A stretch of 64,000 nucleotides of DNA from Rachycentron canadum (GCA_038496675.1 CM076655.1:21548518-21612517); one strand, 5' to 3'. Positions 1 through 10,679 are shown, numbered from the stretch's first letter. Numbers and translations are program-made. Notes: generated by a model not told the origin, from the letters alone.

Positions 1-13
1 TCCCCCCCCCCAG

Positions 14-139
14 GGTGAGAAGGGCTGGCTCAGGATTGTGACAAGTGCCTACAAAGGAGGAAGTGGAAGCCAGTACAATCTTGCTTTGGAGGAAGACTGC
101 ATGTATGGAGATGTGCTTCTACCCTTAACTTATCAATAG
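14..139 (+). CDS. ctsz: Cathepsin Z/X, last coding exon (partial gene)
   Basis: The sequence starts in an intron end (a run of C followed by CAG at 11-13) and then opens a 41-codon frame ending in TAG at 137-139. The peptide begins GEKGWLRIVTSAYK, continues through SQYNLALEEDC, and ends PLTYQ. It matches the C-terminus of cathepsin Z (cathepsin X), a papain-family lysosomal carboxypeptidase, where the human protein has a GERGWLRIVTS...YNLAIEE block. The opening WGE-x-GW context is the end of the papain-fold right domain; the catalytic Cys, His and Asn lie in exons left of the window. The exon is too short for a standard ORF search. It has a few extra C-terminal residues compared with the human protein. 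Transcription runs rightward toward nanos1. Phase 0 at the acceptor is the simplest reading but is not provable here. Confidence 0.9.
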   Translation, partial: GEKGWLRIVTSAYKGGSGSQYNLALEEDCMYGDVLLPLTYQ

Positions 140-245
140 ACAAGGAACATGTATTTAAACTAAAAACTAGCAACAGCTTCATGGCTGTAATTTCTAATGA
201 TTGTAAAATCACACTATTGGAATAAACCTGGGGCAACTTGTGTGC
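140..245 (+). terminator. ctsz 3' UTR and poly(A) signal
   Basis: A canonical AATAAA lies at 221-226, about 80 bases after the ctsz stop codon. A GT-rich stretch follows at about 237-250, as expected for a cleavage site near 235-245. A longer alternative 3' UTR cannot be excluded, because no other gene starts before the nanos1 promoter. Confidence 0.6.
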
Positions 246-1539
246 CAGTGAGTAACCTCTGAAAATGCAACTTTTTTTTTTTTTTTTAAATCATTGAGAG
301 ACAAGATTACCTTGATCTGCAACTTGTACTTAAAGTATGGATGCTTCCCCCTATATCATGCACCCTGTCTGGCTAAGGATCCATCACTATAGTAGCCTGT
401 CTCCTGGGTAAAACTGGCTGCTGATGACTTGTGAAACACTCTTGATCAAAGACAAGGCATTTGAGAGACCTAGTTTTTCATAGGTGAAGATTTCTCTATT
501 GGAACTTTTATATTACATTGCCATCCCTCCAAATACCAATTTGTATTAAAACCCCACTTGTTTCTCAAGATGCAATAACCCTGATGCTGGATTTGTTTAT
601 TGTAACTTAAACTCTCATCAGAACCACAGAATGAAACTGTACCACATGCTTTGTGACTAGTGAGCTGACTAACATGAGTAAAACCAGTGCTGTGCCCCTC
701 TATAATTTTAGGAATGACTGGAACAAAATGAGGTCACTTGCAATGTTAAGAGCAAGTAGCTGAATTTTTGTGGGGGTATTGTGACTACTACATTTTGGGG
801 TGCTTGAGGCATAGTACACCTGAGACCATTGTCCCATAAAACTGCATTTTAAGATACATTATGCACAGAAGGACAGGCACTCAGCTTCTGCCAAAAAAAA
901 AGTTGTGAAATTAACTTCAGGTCTCCAGGGGAAACTTGCACAAATTTGCTCTGAAGGTGCTTTGCCACACTGATTCGGTTTTTTTTTTTTTTTTCTTCCT
1001 CCCCCCCCTTGGCAGGAAACCTTTTACATGTAGCCTAATTTGCATCTGCCTAGATGTGCATTGGTACAACAGTGTCCATTTGTAAGTGGGTGTAAATTAA
1101 CTGTCAGGGCTCAACGCTGACAGTTATTGTTTTTCTGAGATGGAGATGAACGGCGTACGACAACTCTTGTCTTTACCTTGAAACTTCAGGCAGGTCACAG
1201 GGCGACCAAACCGAGTGACATTTGTTTGCTCTACATCTCTGAGCTTGATAAACAGACCCACCTCCTTTATTGACTGACATGCTTTATTAGTTTCAATTCT
1301 GTCATGCTTCTGGAGTAACATTCAGTTTAATCACCAGTTATCTACAATGGCACACACAACCGCACAATGCCATCCTCTGAGTTTATGTGCAATTATAAAG
1401 AGACTATTTTCTTGGTGTTCAGCTGGGGAACAAAAGAAAACTGAGCACTTAGATATTTGGTTAAGGGGATGCAACAATAATAAAAATGCATAAACACAAG
1501 CTGCAGTGCTTTGCTGCTGATATGGAAATGCTTCCCATT
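246..1539. other. Intergenic or possible extended ctsz 3' UTR, no gene seen
   Basis: AT-rich sequence with oligo(T) runs at 271-287 and 979-994 and a C run at about 1002-1009. No exon with homology that I recognise. The short open frame on the minus strand at 1124-1321 has no upstream splice acceptor or known domain. Confidence 0.4.
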
Positions 1540-3340
1540 AACTGCAGTTTTCCATTCAGCATCTCTGGGGAGAACAAAGGATAATCAAACCTTATGCAGT
1601 GCCGTTCAATTCAAGCCTCCAAACCAAGGCGAACCTTAAGCCTATCAAGCCGTGGCGTGTCCAAGTGGAGACCCACTGTGAAAACAAATATTAAATATAA
1701 TTTGGTTGCTCAATATTATGCGATCAAGCCCCCACCCTTGAGCAATCTTTCACGTGAAATTAAATTTGCGCTCTGATTAAATTTCCTGCATGTTTTCTCA
1801 TTTGCATAATCACAAACAGAGCTCTAATGGCTGCGAATGAAAACACACGGTAATCTGTGGGTCTGAGGCTCAAAAAAGAACTAGTCAAAAAAAAAATTGT
1901 GATTAAAAAAAAAAAAATGAATGCAGGTTGCAAATGCACGAGCCATTTTCATACTGAATGATTCAGCATTCATCTTCATTATAGCAATTGATATGGCAAA
2001 ATGGATTTTTCAGCAATTCCTGCAAACCCATTATGCATTGTTTCACTGATCAATATGTTGCTCTGAAAACATGGAGATAGAGGGGAAGGGGGGGTGGTTG
2101 TTATATGAAAAGAGTATTACTGAGGCCCTTTGGTGGTGCCGAGGCCTGGATTATCAGCTTAAATGGAGTTGGAGGGAATATCCACTTCTAAAGTATCATT
2201 GAGCAAGGCATTGTAATGATTTATCCATGGCAGCTGCCGCTAGAAGCAGTGTAGTAATATGCAGAAAGCTTCCCTGAATGTGTGCTCAATGTAATCCTTC
2301 CCCTTGCATTCACTTTTCCAAGGCCACTGCTGCTTGCCTCCCTGAAATAAGCAACGAAGGATAAACCAGACAACCACAGAAAAAAGGGTGTTCCCTGATT
2401 CAGCCTGAGATGTTACAGGCAGCGCATTTGATTAAAAACGCATCTAAATGATGCATTTACATTACTATTAGCAATAGCAGCAGATGCAATAAAAGTGGAG
2501 AGAAAAGGACCAGGTTTCCTCATGCATTCCACAAAACCATCAATCATTGATTCATTTCCTTTGTCAAATATGAATTGAGCAGACTTTTTCACCTCATATG
2601 TGACAAATCTCATCCTGTTTGCCAAAATACAAGGACTTGATCACAGCACAGAATGTGTTGATAGCCATAATCATAATGCATGAAGCATCAGTGGGAGATT
2701 AGCTCTGAGAGATGGTATAAATCACACATTATTATGCCCCTAACTTCAGCAAAAGGCTCTGTCTGAGCTGATTTGCATTGCATAATACATCTAAAGCACA
2801 AACAGCAAAATTTAGATGTAAGTCTCATATTCCTAATGAGCCTGTGTAGGAAATATGATTTGATCATTAAAAACAAAGTGTCTTGCTCAGCCAGCCACCA
2901 CTTTTCATGATGAGCTGTCCCCCCCACCCCAACGTAAAGCAAAAAAAAAAAAAAAACACTTACACAACAATCACTTAGTCAGTGTGATTCCTAAATCGAT
3001 TTACAGCCATAGCCACCCTGCTGATGTTATGCATCATTCCACTGCTAATCTCACTTCCTTGTCCAATATACCCATGCAACCTCGAGGCGGATGCAGAATT
3101 AGCTTTAGTTAATGGACGAGTATTAATCCCTCTTAGTCACAACAAAATTAAGGAATAATGTGGCCATGAATATTTCAGCTACGCTGCAGCAACACAGGAA
3201 TCTGCTCACACAATCTGCCCTGGCTTGCAAAAAAAGAATTGGCGATTGCATACATTATTAATGCTTCATCATAAAATTCATATTTTGCACCAGCTGAATG
3301 GGAGCTGTGGAGTGAAAATCCAATGAGCAGTCAATACTAT
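1540..3340. promoter_or_regulatory. Candidate enhancer-like non-coding block between ctsz and nanos1
   Basis: A unique-looking AT-rich stretch without recognisable repeats and with many homeodomain (TAAT/ATTA) and POU octamer-like words. Examples are ATTTGCATAAT near 1800 and TTTGCATTGCATAAT near 2772. Dense POU and homeodomain words are typical of vertebrate neural enhancers. That is an inference from word content only; conservation was not tested. Confidence 0.3.
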
Positions 3341-5500
3341 TTTAAACTAACTTGCTGAACACACAGAACAGAGAGAAATGGTCTCTAAAACATCAGAGGT
3401 CATTGAACCATGCTTTTCTTCTGCTTTTTTTTTTTTTTTTTTTTATCACTCTGTCTTCTAAGGTAAGTGCTTTCTTATTAGATTCCTTAAAAATAGATGC
3501 AAAAGCTTCCAAGTCAGTGAGTTTGCGCAGCCTCCCCCTGGAAGTTTTAATTAGAACACCAGTCACTCGTGTTATCGTTGTTTCAAGAGGGCCTGCTTCC
3601 ACATTCCTGAGCTCCCTGCTCCATCTCAGGATCAGGGTCCTGCAGTGAGTGGACAGTTTAGGAACGCTGACTCACATTTCCTCTGGGTTTTACCTCGAGA
3701 AATCAAAATATGGATAGCTGCTGTTACTGACAGAGAGCCGGTGTGCTGGAATTTAATTGGCAGAAGAGACACATAATGTAAATTTAAAGACATGAAAAGG
3801 GTTTTCATAATGAAAACAAATGGTGCAAGACATCCTGGGACCAGCAGTTTACACGAATCAGCACATGCAATGACTTTTTCAGATATGTGCATATAACACA
3901 AATGGAAACAGACAAGAAGAGCCATAACACTCTTCTATATAGAAAGTTCTGAGCATATTCAAGCATATTAAAGGTCTATTTTTTTTAAAGGACTGTCAGT
4001 GGCTGTTGATGAAGTTCATATGTGCCACAACTCAATGTTTTCGAGTAAAACTAAAACTAAAAACAACAGATCAGTTCAGTCAGAGTTTAAATATATCTTT
4101 CATGTAGATATCAAATAGTCCCTGTGAAAACTGTTGGCAGTGCTCTGTGAATTAGTGACAATTTGGACACTCGCAACATCCTCCTCTTACTGTCTGGTGA
4201 GAAATGATGTTTTATTTTTGTGTTGTTAGTACAAGAAACACAATTCTGGCTCGATACTAGTGGAGGTAGGTGAGAAGATATGTTGTTTTTATGTATGTAT
4301 CGATTCTGCATTGGACCTTCATCAGATGTACATCATTCAGGTTATGAGTCATAATTTCATTGATTAAATGTATTTGGTTTGGCTGTGTGCACTGGAGTCA
4401 GGATATACTGATAACATCTGGCAAGAAAGACATCAGGTTGACTTTCTTCTTGCACCCAGTGGTCGTCACTGCCATAGGTTTGGTTTGGTACTCTTGTTCA
4501 TTCAAGGGAGAAAAAGAAGGGAGGCAGGGGTCTTTCAGTTTAAATGAATTGACCTGTGACTGCACTATGCTGCCCCCTGTTGAAACGCTGCTCTGCATTT
4601 CTTGTTTACATTGCATGACTATGACTACTTGGATGGGTGTGATGTTATTGTCTGGATTTCACGAGGTTTCTTTTCATTCCAGGACTGACAACAATGCGTG
4701 ATATGTTATCAAATCTTTGTTTATGTCTATAAAAACTCCAGGAAGTGAATATACTTTAGATTCCAGGTAGTTTATCCAATTTCTGTGGATTTTATTATCC
4801 ACAAACAAATCAAGCTTTTCAACTCTAAATGCACGTATGACATTTCCAGTGTACATTTCTAAGAGTATGTCCCCAACTAAACCTATTTCACCCTGTAGAA
4901 TGTGTTGTGATGTAGGAAAAAACAACAACTTTATTGTGAAAAAACTGCCAACCAACCATCATAATCTGAAAATCGCTAGATCCATAAACTTCTTCTGCAT
5001 GAGGCTTTGGTCATGGTCTGCTTCATGTTGATTCAATTTTAACACGACATGATGAATCAGCACAGCTTGTTTCTCCCAGGACAGTGAGAGGATGCCTGCT
5101 GCACGGAACAAAGGGCCTCGGCTCTTGGCACACAAAGAGTTAAGGTGTGTGGACGATGTTTATGGGGTTGATGGTGTTCATGCAGGATGATTGACGATCT
5201 TAATACACAAAAATACGCGGAACTGTAATGTTTTTGTGTCAAGAGAGGGGCACAAAGACCCGGGCTGTCCTCCTCTAAGTGATTGGCTCTCTCGCTGAAA
5301 TAATGTAGAAGTACAGCGAGGCTCCTGTGCGCCGAATGATTTCTCTGCGCTAATCATTAACTATTAAAAACTTTTTGTCCGTGGAAATGCCCCGATCTCC
5401 AAACGCCAGGATGATGAGTGATGTGCACAAATGCTCACTGCCCACTAATGTGTCTGAATGTGGTTTTGAAGAAAGGGAGCCTGCTTCCAACCTGATCAGA
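3341..5500. other. Intergenic, no gene seen
   Basis: Contains an 18-base T run at 3427-3444. A CTCF-like core in reverse orientation, CTGCCCCCTGTTG, lies at about 4569-4581. The short open frames here (4360-4701 and others) lack homology, splice context and coding-like composition. An inverted CCAAT box (ATTGG) at 5282-5286 lies in the nanos1 upstream region. Confidence 0.4.
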
Positions 5501-5523
5501 AACTTGGTTTTGAAGGGAGAGCG

Positions 5524-5546
5524 CCCCGCCCTCCTGGTCCTTATAA
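5524..5546 (+). promoter_or_regulatory. nanos1 core promoter: GC box plus TATAA
   Basis: A CCCCGCCC GC box (Sp/KLF type) at 5524-5531 is followed by TATAA at 5542-5546. The usual TATA-to-start distance places transcription initiation near 5570-5578, giving a 5' UTR of about 130 bases before the nanos1 ATG. The spacing is right for a compact RNA polymerase II promoter, but no transcript evidence is available. Confidence 0.45.
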
Positions 5547-5609
5547 CCAGAAAGCCTGTTTGCAGGGCGCTCAAACATAACAGGAACACAGGAGACCACG
5601 TCGCTGTAC

Positions 5610-5753
5610 ATGAACCATTCCTGGAGACGCACTCTGGCTACAAAGACTTTACGGATTACACTGGTTGTTTCACCTTTTAACGGCAAGAAAACGACCAGAA
5701 GTGGCCATGGATTTTCTCAACCACAACTATTTGAATGCGCGCAGCCCATATGA
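5610..5753 (+). other. Upstream ORF overlapping the nanos1 start codon
   Basis: If transcription starts near 5575, the first ATG in the mRNA is at 5610-5612, not the nanos1 ATG. It opens a 47-codon frame, out of frame with nanos1, which stops at TGA 5751-5753, about 45 bases inside the nanos1 CDS. Such an overlapping uORF would lower nanos1 initiation and require leaky scanning. Its ATG context (AC ATG A) is weaker than the nanos1 context. Whether it is in the mRNA depends on the true start site. Confidence 0.35.
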
Positions 5754-6387
5754 CTACACTTTCAATTTCTGGAACGACTATCTCGGACTGACTACGTTGG
5801 TTACGAAGAATAATAAACTCAGCATGCCCCAGAATCCCAACTCCATCACCGAGTCCCTGAAAGCGACCCTGGGCTTGGACGATTCCCCGGCGTGTCCGTG
5901 CGTAATCGCGGGCGGCGTTGGTGAGAGCGGGCACCTGGACTGCTGCTGCCCGTCCGGGAGCCCCCCGCCGACCTCCATCCTGGACTTGAAAGAGCGTTTC
6001 TCGATACTGAGCCCCTTCCAGAACCAGCTCGGCGTCCAGCTGCCGGAGCGGGAGGTGGGCTTTGGTGGGAGCTTCGCAGGGTTTGATCTGTTCGGCATGG
6101 AGAGGAAGATGCGCAAACCCGCTTCCAGGAGCAAGCAGGAGCCCAAAATCTGCGTCTTCTGCCGAAATAACGGAGCGCCCGAGGAGGTGTACGGCTCCCA
6201 CGTCCTGAAGACCCCGGACGGGAGGGTCGTGTGCCCGATTCTGAGGGCTTATACCTGTCCCCTTTGCAGTGCCAACGGGGACAATGCCCACACGATAAAA
6301 TACTGTCCACTGTCAAAAGACCAGCCATCCCAGCGACCATTAAAGGGGGGGAGGGCAGTGGGTGGTAAGAGGATGAAAATATTCTAA
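5707..6387 (+). CDS. nanos1: Nanos1-type CCHC zinc-finger RNA-binding translational repressor, complete single exon
   Basis: The gene encodes 226 residues. The start chosen is the ATG at 5707, with a strong Kozak context (GCCATGG) and the MDFLNHNYLN opening; the in-frame codons before it have no ATG. Residues 18-32 (TFNFWNDYLGLTTLV) are the conserved N-terminal NOT1-interacting motif that recruits the CCR4-NOT deadenylase. The nanos domain (about 147-202) has both CCHC fingers intact: C149, C152, H165, C176 and C184, C187, H195, C200. It carries the family signatures CVFCRNN and GDNAHTIKYCPL. A variable low-complexity linker (33-145) and a basic tail ending KRMKIF complete it. Nanos proteins act with Pumilio to repress target mRNAs in germ cells and neurons. 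An uninterrupted ORF fits the intronless vertebrate nanos1. The NOT1 motif and finger wording favour nanos1 over nanos2 or nanos3; which teleost copy (1a or 1b) is unclear. Confidence 0.96.
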   Translation: MDFLNHNYLNARSPYDYTFNFWNDYLGLTTLVTKNNKLSMPQNPNSITESLKATLGLDDSPACPCVIAGGVGESGHLDCCCPSGSPPPTSILDLKERFSILSPFQNQLGVQLPEREVGFGGSFAGFDLFGMERKMRKPASRSKQEPKICVFCRNNGAPEEVYGSHVLKTPDGRVVCPILRAYTCPLCSANGDNAHTIKYCPLSKDQPSQRPLKGGRAVGGKRMKIF

Positions 6388-6651
6388 ACAGACAAGAATA
6401 TAAAGTAAATTGAATTGCACTGAACAATTTCCAGATGACTGTTTTGATTTCGGCTGTAGCCTTTATCCCAGTTTCATAAACATATTGATTTTATCTTTTT
6501 TTTCCTCTAAGATCTCTTATATTTTTATAGTTCCTTTATCCACATAGAATAATTTTATGCTTTATACATTGGATTTATTTTTCTTTCTAGTTTGTAGTCA
6601 TGTGAGCGTGTGCATATAAATACACCTATGTATCAATAATCACAAAGTGTG

Positions 6652-6657
6652 AATAAA
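6652..6657 (+). terminator. Proximal poly(A) signal of nanos1
   Basis: AATAAA about 265 bases after the stop codon, followed by an A run and a GT-containing stretch (about 6671-6690). Use of this signal would give a short 3' UTR without the Pumilio elements further right. Confidence 0.45.
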
Positions 6658-7571
6658 TTTAAAAAAAAAATAGTATTTTGGTGATGTAGGGAAACACACT
6701 GACATTGGCAAAGGGGATGAATGTCATATTTCTACCAAGTATTTTTGTATGTTGAGCTAAGCTCGCTACGATTTTCTTTCTCGTCTTAGAAAACCAAAGT
6801 TATGTTTTGCCATTAAAAGAAGCTCAAGAATGTGTCATTAATGAGTACTTGTGTGCGTCTGACTGGAGGAGGAACTCTTTGATCCCATCTGCCTGCCTAA
6901 AAAGCTCCACAGCATATTTTCCAACTTGCTTTAAAAGTTGACATTCAATCTGTGAGGAGGCAGGAAGAAAAAAAAAAAAGAAAAAAAAAGAAAGAAAAAA
7001 AGAAAAAGACAATGTGGCCTCTGTTTAGGGCTCATATTCTCTGGGGGACATTATAATCAGTTGTTGCTAAGCCAAACCTCTTTTCCAATCCTATGTGATG
7101 AGAATCTGACTCTCTGAGCAGACAGTGAGAGATACTAGCCTACATTTCTTTATGTTTACATTCCCAAATAAGGGCGACACACTGGATTTCTTTTCTATGT
7201 CAGGTCTCTCTTTTCTCTCTGGCGTTTTTTGTTTTGATTTGCCCTGACATTGTATTCACTAGAGAGCCTCATGGGCAGGTCTGCTCAGCAATATAAAGCA
7301 GGAGTGAGTCCCATTTACCTTTTGCTCTGAGTGTGTGCTGCAAAAAGAGTGAAAATGAATGTTGGCAAACCAAGAATACTTGTTATCCCATTATTTCTGT
7401 TCTGACGAATCCAAAAGAGAAAAAAAAAAAAAAAAAAAAAAAACTGAAAAAAGATGCAAAATGTTGTGAATGTATGATTGAAAGTGTCATTTGCAGGACT
7501 GCACATTTCTGACAGTTTTGTTTACCAAAGGAATACAATTGCATTGAAGAAAGAAGAGAGATTTGCTGTAT

Positions 7572-7579
7572 TGTATATA
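7572..7579 (+). promoter_or_regulatory. Pumilio response element 1 (TGTATATA)
   Basis: A perfect match to the Pumilio consensus UGUANAUA, on the nanos1 mRNA strand within the possible extended 3' UTR. Pumilio is the RNA-binding partner of Nanos. Confidence 0.4.
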
Positions 7580-7620
7580 AAGTGATGTTTATTCAGTATT
7601 TTAACATTACAAGTGACTTC

Positions 7621-7631
7621 AGAGGGCGCTA
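7621..7631 (+). promoter_or_regulatory. CTCF-like core (AGAGGGCGCTA)
   Basis: Matches the central part of the vertebrate CTCF motif (AGRGGGCGCTA). Only the core is a good match; the upstream CC half is weak. A site here would separate nanos1 from the desert to its right. Confidence 0.25.
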
Positions 7632-7828
7632 CCTCAACAGGATTTTGTACTTACATGTAAAAATGTCAACAGCAGTTTATTGATATAGTGCTGCCATTTA
7701 TAATAAGGGTTTTGATAGTATTTTTGATCTTTGTATAACATAATTGTATTTTCATTTTTGTTGCATTTAACATTATGGAAGTGAATTTCCATGAAGCTAT
7801 AAGCATTGCTCACCAAAAGGTGATTGTC

Positions 7829-7836
7829 TGTAAATA
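7829..7836 (+). promoter_or_regulatory. Pumilio response element 2 (TGTAAATA)
   Basis: A second perfect UGUANAUA match on the nanos1 mRNA strand, 257 bases after the first and 240 bases before the distal poly(A) signal. Confidence 0.4.
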
Positions 7837-8075
7837 ATGATTATACCCATACTTTTTAAAGTTTAGTTGTTCAATGTTACATTCTCGAGAGTGTGCAAGA
7901 GAGTGGATATTGAGAGAGGCTGACAAAATTTGCCACTTTTAACAGAGGATTTTTTTTTTTTTTGATTAAATGAATAAGAGAAAAAGAAAACACTGTTGAA
8001 CTTTGTTATTTATATTTTACCACAATTTTCCTGTATGCTGCTGTGCAGAATAACAACATATGAATTCACTAGAGA

Positions 8076-8081
8076 AATAAA
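8076..8081 (+). terminator. Distal poly(A) signal of nanos1
   Basis: AATAAA followed at about 8103-8130 by a strongly GT-rich stretch (tgtggtggtgttc). This is the textbook layout of signal plus downstream element, and better than the proximal site. It would end a 3' UTR of about 1.7 kb. Confidence 0.5.
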
Positions 8082-8110
8082 AACTTATCAAGTATTTGGA
8101 GCTCTGTGGT

Positions 8111-8859
8111 GGTGTTCTTCAGTTGGTTTACTCAACATTAGTGCCGGTATGTGAGCCTTCCTTTAAACACTAAAGTTGTGTCAGCTTCTCAAATGACAGT
8201 TTTGCTGACTTATGAAGTGATTAGCAGATGGGCTGATTAAATGAAGCAGGGAAGTTGAGTAAAAACACATGTACAGCAGTGGCTCTTCTCGTGCTAATTG
8301 GCCTGCTATCTCACTGACTGTCTAAAACACAGACTGGACAGTCTCATGCATTTACTGTAACTTAACATTCAATAGGGGAAAACTTTCCCTTTAACCTTTG
8401 CTTGTGAACAAACTCAACCCAATCTGCTGCTCTCGTATTTTAAAGATTTGTCTCTGAAGGACAAACACAGTGCCACGGTTGTTCGAGGATGTTTAGGGAG
8501 GTCTGCCCACACAAGAATGTCTTGGCTTATGCCTCGCCATTCAAACAGATCATGTTTGCACTGAAGTGGATTGAATAGCTGGCCCTCCCGGCCTTCTCCG
8601 CCTGCCATCTGTGGAATGGCTGCTACGGACATATTAAGAGGCTCAGAATCAGGAAGCTTTTGCTGCTGCTTCTTGTTTTTTTTTTTTTGTTTGTTTTTTG
8701 TTTTTTTGGGAAAAAGAGTTGTGTACAGTTGTGCAGCTGGGGAATCTTGTAACTTAGTGCAGCAGGGCAGGAAAAACAATAAATAGAGTCAAACCATGAT
8801 GAGTTCATGAATAGCTTTACTGTCTTGCACCAGCAAAACAACCTCAGACATTCATAATT
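8111..8859. other. Intergenic, no gene seen
   Basis: Unique sequence with a T-rich run at 8677-8708. The open frames over the T run are low-complexity artefacts. Confidence 0.4.
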
Positions 8860-9255
8860 GCTGCTGACGCTAAGTATTCAGTACAAAAACACATCAAGAA
8901 GACAGTACATACATTAGCCTGAAGCATCCGGATGGTGTCATCCACACCTTTGCTGCTCCCCCCCCCCCCCCCCACTGCCGCCAGTCCTCCTCTGTCTTCA
9001 TGCATCTCTCCAGCTGAGGCTGTGGCATTAAAAATGGATGACGACTAAGTGCAACAGGGATTTATCTCTGTGAGAACAGTGGTGAAAAGGCCTGGCGGGC
9101 TAGCATTTCAGGCAAATACAGCCAGCTAACAGGTCTTATTCCCTCTGCGCCACAGCTTCCATTAGCCGCTCTGCAGCCAGGGCCCATATAATTGAGTTAG
9201 TTGCCCCATTTATGTGATATGTATCTGTCATGATCATATAATATGCCTTAGCTTG
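8860..9255. promoter_or_regulatory. Candidate enhancer-like block, right of nanos1
   Basis: Mixed-composition unique sequence rich in homeodomain-type words (for example ATATAATTGAGTTAG near 9185). It is interrupted by a C run at 8958-8973 and ends at a T run at about 9260-9287. Called on texture only. Confidence 0.25.
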
Positions 9256-9257
9256 CT

Positions 9258-9291
<34 letters not shown>

Positions 9292-9429
9292 AATACACAA
9301 TTTGGGTGCACAACAGATCTCTCTTATAGAGCATGATGGACAGAGCAATGTGAGACTGACAAGATGTAAAAAACCCTAAGTTGTGCACAGAGCTGTATGA
9401 GTGGAGGAGATGAGTGAGGGAAATGTTTT

Positions 9430-9680
9430 AATTAAAGGGCAGCGTTATCGCTCAGGTGTTGGCTCAGAGTAGTTATCACCAAGAATGAGGCAACTGGATC
9501 CCCCCTGGCAGGTGATTAAGATTTAGCTAATGCCCTGCAGCAGTAGTTAGTCTTTGCTGTTAATGTGATTTAGAGGATTCATTAATGGTGGCAGCATTGA
9601 ATGTTTCCTGGTTAAATTGCTGTAGTTACTGTACAGTAAATTTGTGGCTCTCAAGCCTTTTTTCCAATGTGCCACCACAG
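9430..9680 (+). repeat. Local duplicated non-coding element, copy A, left half
   Basis: Aligns by eye at high identity with 12605-12890. Shared words include AATGAGGCAACTGGATCCCC, GGATTCATTAAT and AGGGCAG.GTTATC..TCAGG. The element is not coding and resembles no transposon I know. Its right half is displaced to 10680-10960 by about 1 kb of other sequence. Confidence 0.75.
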
Positions 9681-10319
9681 CCCAGTCACATGGGCTCATA
9701 TACTCCCTCGCTGTTCCCTTACTCAGATGGGATGGCGTCAGGAAATAGCTTGATAGTGGCAAAGTTCAATCCAAGGCTGTTCCTCTGAATCCGTGTATAA
9801 TAATGTTGGACTTTTTTTGTTTTTTGTGAGTGTTTGCGACTGTACTGTCATTTAGAGAAGCAGCAACAAGTACATTCCAGTCACTTATCTACCATTTTTA
9901 GCTTTTGGCTGAGTTTTAATGCACTCCCTGTTGCAGTACTTGAGTTTTAAATGACTCCTGTGCAGTTTAATGTTTTTTTTTGTGACCCTATGAACCAATT
10001 TAAATTTAAGTTGTAATTATTTTCTTATTAAATACAGATTTTCTTTACAATAGATAGAAGATTTTTAGGTAATTCGAATAAACATTTAAACCATGATTTC
10101 TATTTGTGCATCTTAGCTGAGCCACCCCATGATCCCTCCATGTCCTCCTTCTGGAGCTGTAACTGCAGCAGCACCCTGTGGAGTACAAGGGCCCCACGGT
10201 TGGGGAATTACAAGATTACAAGATGAATTTTCACTTTCTTTTCTTGAGGTATAAATTTTTAGATTTAAGGGTTAAAATATTTACATCTCTCATACTGCCA
10301 GAGGTGAAATGTCTATATC

Positions 10320-10460
10320 ACCATTCAAAAACAACTGAACACCATCTCACCTTTTCTCCATCGACTCGTGCAATAACGCTGAGGGGAAATCATATGTTGG
10401 AGATCTGGAGAATCCATTTATTGGACCTATCTGTTCACACAATACACTTGCAATAACAAT
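10320..10460 (+). repeat. Local duplicated non-coding element, third partial copy
   Basis: Aligns more weakly with 10690-10820 and 12984-13115. Shared parts include an AAAACAACT start, GAGATCTGGAG against GATCTCTGGAG, and ATACACTTGCAATAA against ATACACTTGTAATAA. It breaks off before the X-box seen in the other copies. Confidence 0.5.
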
Positions 10461-10679
10461 GTGCAGCCCTCCTCACTGTTAGTGCTCAGAGGCTCCTCTC
10501 TGATGGCTGTACACTGCAGAAATATATATATTTTTAAAATGTTTTTGAACCAGTCCCATTCTACTGAAAATTCAATATAATATCTTTTTAGTTCACACCA
10601 CCAACTTCACCTTTACCTGCTGTGATAGAGCTGAAACCTTCAAACCCAATCTCTAGGCAGGACAAAGCAAATACTGAAA

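Larger units (their letters stand above)
6388..8110 (+). other. nanos1 3' UTR (short and extended forms)
   Basis: AT-rich sequence after the stop codon with U-rich and CPE-like TTTTAT words near 6490-6560. It has two possible poly(A) signals (6652 and 8076) and two Pumilio sites (7572 and 7829). Purine runs at about 6968-7010 and an A run at 7421-7443 lie inside. I saw no GCACTT match to the miR-430 seed, although miR-430 control is known for zebrafish nanos mRNA. Whether transcripts reach 8.1 kb is inferred from the signals. Confidence 0.45.

Noticed and set aside
1124..1321. Minus-strand 65-codon frame with a good GTAAAG donor inside
   Set aside because: It reads like protein, but there is no pyrimidine-rich acceptor upstream and no family I recognise. 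One donor-like site is common by chance.
5665..5706. N-terminal extension of nanos1 (14 residues before MDFLN)
   Set aside because: The upstream in-frame codons start at TTG, not ATG. The ATG at 5707 has a strong Kozak context and fits the family N-terminus.
5677..6427. Long minus-strand open frames over nanos1
   Set aside because: They are shadows of the GC-rich nanos1 coding sequence, have no domain, and lie opposite an intact conserved gene.
7421..7443. Poly(A) run as evidence of a processed pseudogene
   Set aside because: No retrocopied exon sequence lies before it; it is a simple A run in an AT-rich 3' region.
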